Positions 57,455-64,000 of a stretch of 64,000 nt of DNA are shown here, in pieces. The stretch is from the NCBI RefSeq assembly GCF_900112795.1, contig NZ_FONA01000003.1, positions 124,001 to 188,000 on the forward strand, in the 5' to 3' direction. Source of the stretch: Thermophagus xiamenensis. GTDB lineage: Bacteria > Bacteroidota > Bacteroidia > Bacteroidales > Marinilabiliaceae. Below the pieces are notes generated by a model, which was given only the letters and a program-made list of their open reading frames with translations, was not told the origin of the DNA and did no database searches. Position numbers and translations under genes: made by a program. Each line of letters begins with the position of its first letter. Within the stretch, counting starts at the first letter, position 1.

Positions 57455-60169
57455 TCAAAACCTGAAATTGACATTCAGGAAATAATTGATACCCTGGGCA
57501 TAATAATAGCGTGAAGGGAATTTATTGATGTCATAGGTATCAAAATCAAATCGCCCCTGTTCATAGCCTCCGGATTTAAGGTCGGTATTATCTAAAACAT
57601 TATTAATGCTTAAATTGATACTCATTGAATAACCACCCCTTAGTCGTATGGATTTACCAATTGAAACATCGAGAGTACCACCTGCATCATACTTTTCCTG
57701 TTCAACGATAGCAGCTACTTTTTCATCTCTTTCTTCCTGACTCATAGCCTGGAAAGCTACAGCACTTTCAGTCCTTCTGACCGGCGAAAGGTCCACATAA
57801 TTGCGGTCGAAGTAGTTGTAATTGATGTCAAAGAACCAATACCTGGGATGGAAATAGCTAAGTCCAATACTTCCTGCAGTTTGGGGTGTTCCGCCGACAT
57901 AAAAATTCTTCAGGTAAACGGTTTCCATAACATCGTCCTGACTACCGTTTTCGTAGGTAACATATCCGTCGGGTCGGTTTTTGTATTGATATTCGGCAAT
58001 GGTACCTACCGCTTCGAGCGTTATTTGTGAAGTAAGGTCGATGGCCACCCCTAACTCCAGTCCATGGTGAACCTTCTCGATATTGGTCATAGCATAATTG
58101 ACGAAGGTACGGTAACTGTCGTGATAAAAACTGTTGAGCTCATTTTGATCATAAAAGTTGGTTTGAAAAAGAGTAGCTCTACCATTTATAAGAGGTGTAG
58201 AAATCAGATAGCTAACATCGGCAGACAAGATTTTTTCACTGCTCAATCCCGGCAAAACATCATCTTTGGTTCTTGCAGATAAATAGGCATCATAAGGTAG
58301 TGGTGCCTGTGTTTGGTACAAAGCATTCAGAGAAACCATGTGTCGACCGGTAATTTTAAAAAGTCCACCGGCTTTGAAAGCGTAATCCCAGAAGTCATGA
58401 ACACTTCCTTTCCCGTAAGAATTATCAGGGGCACGCCCATTTTTCATATTTCCGTACCGATAAAATGAGGTGTAACTCAGCTTAGCGGCGTAATAAAAAT
58501 CGGTTCGGGGGAATGAAAATTCATTTTGCAGCCACAATTTTCCGCTGTTTACATAAATTTCGTAATCGTATCCGAAGACATCACCCTCGGTGACCATCCG
58601 ATTAGGATTATTCAAATCGTTTTGGACCTTGTCGGGATCACCCGGAAAATCACGTTCGGCAAACTGATCTACATCCAGCCAGTATTGCGAGCCAAGCAGG
58701 TCGTCAACGGTTTTATAAGTCATTCCTTTGGACGTTTTAAATTCAATCCCAGCGGAAAGTGTCAATTGTTCGTTAATATCGGTTCTGAAGACAGAATTAA
58801 AGATACCTTCCAGCAAGTCGTTATGTCGCTCTTCCACCATATATAAAGCCCTGTCACGCCCATAGTTGACCTCATAGAGTCGGTCCCAGTCGATTTGGCT
58901 TACAGAAGGGTCATTTTCCCAGGCTTGCGTATAAAGCGCTTTCATTTCATCGGTGCTTTGCCAGGATGGCAAATAGCGGTAATAATCGGGCCGAGGGTCG
59001 GCCGAATTATACCAGTTTAAAGCGGTAGTTCCGTATTGATTATAACGGGCACCCAGTCCGGTGGTAAGCTCGGAATGTTCATTAATTTGCCAGCGATGAG
59101 AAATCACCAGCGCAGGGTCAAAGGAGGTGGCAACGCGGGAATTACGCTTTTCGCCATTCTGGTAGCCCCAGTAGGGATTGTAATAGTTATTGTTGGTCAG
59201 GTCGTAGGCTTCCTGAAAAGAAGCACCTTGACGGCCTCGTCGGTTGGGTGCCCCAAACGTTACTAAAGACAAGGAATGCTGATTTCTTTCGCCAAAATAT
59301 TTTTCGACGGACAGAAAGTAGCCAAAACTATTATAACTGGTACCTTCCACATATCCTTCATCGGCATAACGAAAACCTATGGCTCCGGTAACCGCCAGGT
59401 TATTTGCCATCAATCCGGTAGAGTAAGATGCAATTCCCCGATAACGATACGTTCTGTTTGTCAAAGAAGCGGTAATTTTACCACCTTGTCCATAGCTGGC
59501 AGCGTTGGTAATAATATTATTGGTGCCACCAATATCTCCAAAGCCATATCGCGATGCTTCCAGACCAAGCGTGATATCTTTGTTCCGGGTAACATCGTTC
59601 AATCCGCCAATCATGCTGTAGTTAAACATCCCCCGAATAGGATCATTAAAGTTAATACCGTTAATATAGGTTTCCGTATATCTGCTATCGAAACCACGAA
59701 CCCGAAAGCGCATGCTTCCAAATTTATATGCAGCACCGGAAAGATATATATCATCCGAAGCACCTTGCAGTGAAACAATATGTTGCTGCCCAAAATCATC
59801 TTCCGACTCGGTGTCCATCACTTCAATGGTAGGAAGTTCACCAAATACTTCATCGAGGGGATAGAGGAAAATATCGCCCAATACAATATCCTCTCTTTGG
59901 CCAACCTGAATGGTTTTAGTAATTGATTCAAAACCGGAACTTGAAATGAGAAGTTGCGCTGCATTATTAGCAATAATCTCCATGGAAAAATACCCATTCT
60001 CATCAGATATAGTCTGAATATCGGTATGGGTTACTGATATTAAGACCCCCGGAACAGGATTTCCGCTAACAGCATTCAAAATCCGGCCACTGATTTTGAT
60101 TTGTTGAGCCCATAAGGCAGTGAGCGGAAAAAACAAGGTAATAGAGAGAAGAATAAAAACTTTTCGCAT
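57455..60169 (-). CDS. TonB-dependent receptor of the probable nucleic-acid locus
   Basis: 904 residues. Signal peptide to ALWAQQ, carboxypeptidase-regulatory-like domain (ISGRILNAVSGNPVPGVLI), a plug that departs from the SusC type (VSLQGASDDIYLSGAAYKFG, RFRVRGFDSRYTETYINGINF, GGTNNIITNAA), and a barrel closing with NYFLNVNFRF. No SusD gene is adjacent; the next gene encodes the large OB-fold lipoprotein instead, and then the endonuclease. First gene of this minus-strand operon. The substrate is presumed to be nucleic acid fragments or nucleotides. Confidence 0.9.
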   Translation of the reverse strand: MRKVFILLSITLFFPLTALWAQQIKISGRILNAVSGNPVPGVLISVTHTDIQTISDENGYFSMEIIANNAAQLLISSSGFESITKTIQVGQREDIVLGDIFLYPLDEVFGELPTIEVMDTESEDDFGQQHIVSLQGASDDIYLSGAAYKFGSMRFRVRGFDSRYTETYINGINFNDPIRGMFNYSMIGGLNDVTRNKDITLGLEASRYGFGDIGGTNNIITNAASYGQGGKITASLTNRTYRYRGIASYSTGLMANNLAVTGAIGFRYADEGYVEGTSYNSFGYFLSVEKYFGERNQHSLSLVTFGAPNRRGRQGASFQEAYDLTNNNYYNPYWGYQNGEKRNSRVATSFDPALVISHRWQINEHSELTTGLGARYNQYGTTALNWYNSADPRPDYYRYLPSWQSTDEMKALYTQAWENDPSVSQIDWDRLYEVNYGRDRALYMVEERHNDLLEGIFNSVFRTDINEQLTLSAGIEFKTSKGMTYKTVDDLLGSQYWLDVDQFAERDFPGDPDKVQNDLNNPNRMVTEGDVFGYDYEIYVNSGKLWLQNEFSFPRTDFYYAAKLSYTSFYRYGNMKNGRAPDNSYGKGSVHDFWDYAFKAGGLFKITGRHMVSLNALYQTQAPLPYDAYLSARTKDDVLPGLSSEKILSADVSYLISTPLINGRATLFQTNFYDQNELNSFYHDSYRTFVNYAMTNIEKVHHGLELGVAIDLTSQITLEAVGTIAEYQYKNRPDGYVTYENGSQDDVMETVYLKNFYVGGTPQTAGSIGLSYFHPRYWFFDINYNYFDRNYVDLSPVRRTESAVAFQAMSQEERDEKVAAIVEQEKYDAGGTLDVSIGKSIRLRGGYSMSINLSINNVLDNTDLKSGGYEQGRFDFDTYDINKFPSRYYYAQGINYFLNVNFRF

Positions 60170-60750
60170 TTAGGTTTAAAAATTAAAATTAGACAATCTC
60201 TATATATTTTGTTTCGACAATTAAAACCTAATGTTACCACAAATAATATTTTCGCCAAATATTCGTATTATTTTTTAAAGTATCTACACAAAAAAATTAA
60301 ATTTTTCTTAAGACCACCCCATCACTCTCGGGGTTGCCAAACAAACATTTTAAATTCAGACCAAAAATCAACCTAAAATAACTTTAACCCATTAATAATC
60401 TTCGTTTCTTCAAAACAGGAAACAATAAAATATAAGCCCGAATCATGCATGCGCTTTTTTCCAAATTTCAATCACAAACAGATAACAATAATTTATGACG
60501 ATCGAATGTAAAGAACATAATAATTGGTTGGATATAAGTTTAAAATAAAAAAATTAAAGAGTCCATGAGATTTATCAATGTTTTCAGGAATCACCTGATA
60601 TTTCCGGAATATAAATATGAAAGTCTATTACACTGAAGTATTTTTTATAGTAGAACAATTAAAAGTGATTATTTTTGAAATGTTAAAATAAATACCTGCC
60701 CAAAGTAAAAAATATCACAAATACATTTGAACATAGAATTTAATAAATCC
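60170..60750. other. 581-bp divergent intergenic region
   Basis: AT-rich, no gene. Must hold the promoters for the TonB receptor operon (minus) and the secreted phosphatase/nuclease gene (plus). Only the plus-strand -7 box at 60722 is clear. Confidence 0.5.
60722..60729 (+). promoter_or_regulatory. -7 box of the endonuclease/exonuclease/phosphatase gene
   Basis: TACATTTG fits TAnnTTTG, 22 bp before the chosen ATG at 60751. The TTG inside this box (60727) could be misread as a start codon; since it belongs to the promoter it should not be translated. No -33 TTG at the usual spacing. Confidence 0.5.
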
Positions 60751-61803
60751 ATGAAATCAAAAATTTACGTAACAACAGCACTGGTATTAATGGCCATATT
60801 ATTGGCAAGGCCGGAAAAAGGGAACGCCCAAAAAATACGGGCGGGCATAATTGCCTTTTATAACCTGGAAAATCTGTTTGATACCCTTGACACGCCCGGC
60901 GTGCTGGATACCGAATTTACCCCAGATGGTCCCAAACATTGGACATCAGAAAAATACTGGACAAAAATAAATAACCTTGGGCGGGTAATAGCTAGAATAG
61001 GTTCTCATGAAAACATAAACGGACCGGCTATCCTGGGAGTAAGTGAAGTAGAAAACCGAACGGTATTGGAAGATCTTGTCCATTCCGAACATCTTAAAAA
61101 CTTAAATTATCAAATCGTTCATTATGATTCACCCGATGAAAGAGGTGTGGATGTTGCCTTGCTTTATCAACCGCGTTATTTCAAAATAACCAATGCCCGA
61201 AATGTGCCCTTATTTCTTTTGAGAGAGGATGGTGAACGCGATTATACCCGCGACCAATTGGTTGTATCGGGATTATTTGATGGTGACCCTATGCACATAA
61301 TCGTTAATCACTGGCCTTCAAGATATGGTGGGCAGAAAGCCTCAGCCCCGTTGCGCATAGAGGCTGCCAAACTCACCCGATCGCTGGTGGATTCGATTCG
61401 TACCATTCATCCCAATGATAAAATTGTTATTATGGGCGACCTGAACGACGATCCTATCGATAAGAGTGTAAAAAAATACCTAAACACGGAAGGGAAACAA
61501 CAAAAAATTAAAGATGATCAACTCTACAATCCCATGGAAACGCTATACAAAAAGGGCATTGGATCTTTAGCCTATCAGGGAAAATGGAATCTGTTTGACC
61601 AAATTATTATTACCCCCAACATGCTTGAAGAACAAGATGGCTATCGATTAAATGCAGCACGAATTTTCAATGATGCTTTTTTACTGCGAGATGCCGGCAG
61701 ATATAAAAAATATCCACACAGGACATTTGTAGGCAATGACTTTCAGGGGGGGTATAGCGACCATTTACCGGTTTATATAATTGTTGTAAAAAATATTCGA
61801 TAG
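60751..61803 (+). CDS. Secreted endonuclease/exonuclease/phosphatase family protein
   Basis: 350 residues from the ATG at 60751; the leader MKSKIYVTTALVLMAILL ends near GNAQK, a signal peptide. Metal-dependent phosphodiesterase motifs: FYNLENLFDT (Asn), LGVSEVENR (metal Glu), VNHWPSRYGG (His), IMGDLNDDPID (Asp, Asn) and GGYSDHLPVY (final Asp-His). All key residues are kept. Related secreted Bacteroidota proteins are described as nucleases or phosphodiesterases. Located divergently from the TonB receptor-endonuclease I operon, it probably completes extracellular or periplasmic nucleic acid breakdown. Confidence 0.92.
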   Translation: MKSKIYVTTALVLMAILLARPEKGNAQKIRAGIIAFYNLENLFDTLDTPGVLDTEFTPDGPKHWTSEKYWTKINNLGRVIARIGSHENINGPAILGVSEVENRTVLEDLVHSEHLKNLNYQIVHYDSPDERGVDVALLYQPRYFKITNARNVPLFLLREDGERDYTRDQLVVSGLFDGDPMHIIVNHWPSRYGGQKASAPLRIEAAKLTRSLVDSIRTIHPNDKIVIMGDLNDDPIDKSVKKYLNTEGKQQKIKDDQLYNPMETLYKKGIGSLAYQGKWNLFDQIIITPNMLEEQDGYRLNAARIFNDAFLLRDAGRYKKYPHRTFVGNDFQGGYSDHLPVYIIVVKNIR

Positions 61804-61825
61804 GGCAAAATAAGTTCACAATAAG

Positions 61826-61860
61826 AAAAACCTGCGTCCCAGAAAGGGTGCAGGCTTTTC
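61826..61860. terminator. Bidirectional terminator between convergent genes
   Basis: CCTGC ... CCC AGAAA GGG ... GCAGG hairpin flanked by AAAAA on the left and CTTTTC on the right. It sits between the stops at 61803 (plus) and 61886 (minus), so it can serve both. Confidence 0.7.
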
Positions 61861-61885
61861 TATTATAAAAAGTAACGTACTCGAA

Positions 61886-63391
61886 TTAATCGACTCCACG
61901 CATAAGCTTTTTCAGCCAGGGGGAAATCAAGTACATCAGTAATGCTGCCGAGCCGGAAGTAATCACCAGGAAGAGGAACAGATTCATTCCGGGCATATAG
62001 GTTTCGAGAATGCTTTTGAGCGCTCCGGCCAGATAGTTTGCCAAAGCAGTAGAACCGAACCATAACCCCATCATCAGAGATGTAATCTTAGGGGGCGACA
62101 GTTTACTAATCATACTCAGTCCGATAGGACTTAAGCAAAGTTCACCCATTGTATGCAACAGATATACGGACACCAGCCAGAGAGGACTCACCAGATTCTC
62201 GGGTGAGGCTTTCATATCGGCGGTATACATGACCACAAATCCTAACGACAAAAGGGTAAGGCCCAGACCAAATTTCACGGGTGTATTGGGGTTATATTTT
62301 CCCAACCAGATCCATAACATAGAAAAGACCGGTGCCAGACCAACAATTAATGCAGCGTTAACCGACTGAAACCAGGAAGCATTAATTTCAAAGCTACCAA
62401 TCATACGGTCGGTCATATCACGGGCAAAAAGATTAAAGGTTCCGCCGGCTTGTTCGAACCCTGACCAGAAGAAGATGTTAAAGAAACAGAACACCAGGAT
62501 GGCACCGATACGGCTCCATTCGGTCTTTCCGGTAGTATTTTTAATAATCATATAAGCAATGACGGATATAGCGCCCAGAGCAACGACTCGGATAATCCAG
62601 TCGGTAACAACTTCGGGCATAATCCACCATGTTTTGACAAAAAGATAGATAAATCCGACGATGGCAAGAACCCAAATCCATACTTCACCCCAATCGCGCG
62701 CATTTAACCGTTCCACTTCGCCAGTAAATTTCCGTTTGGGGCCAAAACCAATGGTTCCCAGCTTACTTTGTTCAATCCAAAACCAAATAACGCCCAACAC
62801 CATACCAACAGATACGGAACCGAAGCCCCAGGCCCAGCCTACCGACTCGCCCAAATATCCGGCGATAAAGGGTGCCAAAAAGGCGCCAAGGTTGATACCC
62901 ATGTAAAAAATGGTAAAGGCAGAATCTTTACGCGGGTCACCATCAGCATAGAGCCGCCCAACCATGGTAGAAATATTGGGTTTGAAGAAACCGTTTCCAA
63001 GAATGAGAAGTCCTAAACCAATAAAAAGCCAAAATTCACGAAGCGTTTGGATAGCTTCACCGCCCTCCGGCACTGCGATATACTCTGAATAAGCCAATGC
63101 AGCCTGGCCCAAAGCCATCACAATACCACCAATAAAAACCGATTTGCGCTGACCTATAAAACGGTCGGCAATAATACCACCCAAAATAGGTGTCAGGTAT
63201 ACCAAACCGGTAAATATTCCATAAATTTCAAGGGCATGATTTTCGGCATAAGCAAAACCTCCGTTAACAATACTTGACGTAAGATACAATACCAATAAGG
63301 CACGCATGCCGTAATAACTAAACCGTTCCCACATTTCGGTGAAAAACAGTACCCATAACCCTTGGGGATGTCTTTTTGAAGATGTGTCCAT
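61886..63391 (-). CDS. POT-family proton-dependent oligopeptide transporter
   Basis: 501 residues, inner membrane, about 12-14 hydrophobic helices. N-terminal signature FFTEMWERFSYYGMRALLVL contains the ExxER proton/peptide motif. The next segment, IYGIFTGLVYLTPILGGIIAD, is the PTR2-type loop and helix, followed by RFIGQRKSVFIGG and the FKPNISTMVGRLY segment. Typical length for bacterial di/tripeptide symporters. No partner genes. Single gene, convergent with the phosphatase/nuclease gene. Confidence 0.95.
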   Translation of the reverse strand: MDTSSKRHPQGLWVLFFTEMWERFSYYGMRALLVLYLTSSIVNGGFAYAENHALEIYGIFTGLVYLTPILGGIIADRFIGQRKSVFIGGIVMALGQAALAYSEYIAVPEGGEAIQTLREFWLFIGLGLLILGNGFFKPNISTMVGRLYADGDPRKDSAFTIFYMGINLGAFLAPFIAGYLGESVGWAWGFGSVSVGMVLGVIWFWIEQSKLGTIGFGPKRKFTGEVERLNARDWGEVWIWVLAIVGFIYLFVKTWWIMPEVVTDWIIRVVALGAISVIAYMIIKNTTGKTEWSRIGAILVFCFFNIFFWSGFEQAGGTFNLFARDMTDRMIGSFEINASWFQSVNAALIVGLAPVFSMLWIWLGKYNPNTPVKFGLGLTLLSLGFVVMYTADMKASPENLVSPLWLVSVYLLHTMGELCLSPIGLSMISKLSPPKITSLMMGLWFGSTALANYLAGALKSILETYMPGMNLFLFLVITSGSAALLMYLISPWLKKLMRGVD

Positions 63392-63623
63392 TCTTTTGTT
63401 TTTTTAATTTGGTTTATTTGCGTTGCAATTATTTTTTTTTGCTACATTTTCAGTGTCGGATGATTCACTCATCATCATTTCTGGAAAATGGACAAACGCT
63501 CGATGACCATTTTCCCGGAAAATTACCGACAGGCCTAATCAAAAAACAAACTAAATTACAAATAGCCTGTTACAAAAATACATTTTGTTATTAAAGTTAA
63601 AAGTATCTTTTCTCATAATTGTT

Positions 63624-64000
63624 ATGAAAATTCTTACATCGTCACAAACAGGAACAGTAGACCGTTACACCATCGAAAACGAACCCATTGGTTCCATTCA
63701 TTTAATGGAACGGGCTGCCACACAAGCATATCGTTGGATAACGACACATTATCCGGCGACATCATTTAGCATATTTGTTGGTCCCGGCAATAATGGAGGT
63801 GATGCTCTAGCCATTGCCCGCATGCTTTTGGAAGAAGGCCGGAAGGTTGGGGTCTATTTATATCGGTCGGAAAAATTATCACACGATGCCACAATTAACC
63901 TGGAAAGGCTCAAAGCGTTTCCATCTGCAAAAATAACAGATTTATCGAAACAATCTCTATTGAATATAAAACCAACAGGCAAGGTAGCCATTGACGGACT
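63624..64000 (+). CDS. nnrE: NAD(P)HX epimerase (YjeF N-terminal domain), 3' end outside window
   Basis: ATG at 63624 gives MKILTSSQTGTVDRYTIENE, then HLMERAATQAYRWI and FVGPGNNGGDALAIARML, the nucleotide-loop signature of the YjeF N-terminal domain. It repairs hydrated NADH/NADPH by epimerising the R form. The frame is open to the right edge (about 125 codons). In many bacteria it is fused to an ADP-dependent dehydratase domain; whether that domain follows cannot be seen. Cytoplasmic. Confidence 0.9.
   Translation, partial: MKILTSSQTGTVDRYTIENEPIGSIHLMERAATQAYRWITTHYPATSFSIFVGPGNNGGDALAIARMLLEEGRKVGVYLYRSEKLSHDATINLERLKAFPSAKITDLSKQSLLNIKPTGKVAIDG

Noticed and set aside
60727-60750. TTG start adding eight residues to the secreted phosphatase/nuclease
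   Set aside because: The TTG is part of a TACATTTG promoter box and would precede transcription; the ATG at 60751 begins a normal signal peptide.

Overview
The window is a chromosomal stretch from a polysaccharide-degrading member of the Bacteroidota, most likely a Bacteroidales/Marinilabiliales-type environmental organism. Evidence: a SusC/SusD pair, many TonB-dependent receptors with an N-terminal carboxypeptidase-regulatory-like domain, lipoproteins with acidic residues after the lipid cysteine, a T9SS-type C-terminal sorting domain, promoter boxes of the TAnnTTTG type, and a tRNA without an encoded CCA. The genus cannot be fixed from the sequence alone.

Layout. (1) 1-15871, minus strand: a pectin utilisation locus, transcribed susC > susD > DUF4957/DUF5123 lipoprotein > PL1 pectate lyase > GH105 > CE8 pectin methylesterase > GH43 > CE12 acetylesterase > GH28 (runs off the left edge). 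Methyl and acetyl esters are removed, the galacturonan backbone is cut by lyase and hydrolase, and GH105 finishes the unsaturated ends. (2) 16424-16859: a VOC-family gene broken by a one-base frameshift. (3) 17044-21594, plus strand: a probable metal-uptake operon (His-rich small protein, ZnuD-like TonB receptor, two DUF4625 lipoproteins) behind two identical palindromes that cover the promoter boxes. (4) 21761-25545: serB, asnB, terminator, tRNA-Arg(UCU). (5) 25546-30077: debris, with an unknown small ORF, a decayed GH30 fragment, a candidate 50-nt small RNA, and a TonB receptor split by an in-frame stop. (6) 30700-51326: a secreted protein of unknown role, then a partly decayed xylan locus. 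On the minus strand are two intact CE1-type esterase genes preceded by a decayed GH8 and a decayed GH10 xylanase. Two near-identical, internally deleted IS66-type elements flank this module. On the plus strand are intact GH97, GH3, GH31 and two GH43-CBM6 genes, ending in a 22-codon lipoprotein stub. (7) 51340-51858: a transposase remnant and a 128-bp hairpin element. (8) 51993-61803: a probable nucleic-acid scavenging locus, with a TonB receptor, a giant OB-fold/jelly-roll lipoprotein and a T9SS endonuclease I on the minus strand, and a secreted endonuclease/exonuclease/phosphatase on the plus strand. (9) 61886-64000: a POT-family peptide transporter and the start of a NAD(P)HX epimerase gene.

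The strongest biological story is selective decay of the xylan locus. The recognisable backbone-cutting enzymes (GH10, GH8) and a GH30 fragment are wrecked, while the side-chain, oligomer and ester enzymes next to them are intact. No transcription regulator is encoded anywhere in the window, so both sugar loci must be controlled from elsewhere. The most testable new items are the doubly covered metal-type promoter, the structured RNA between the two DUF4625 genes, the short RNA at 27.35 kb, and an intrinsic terminator placed directly in front of the endonuclease I start codon.
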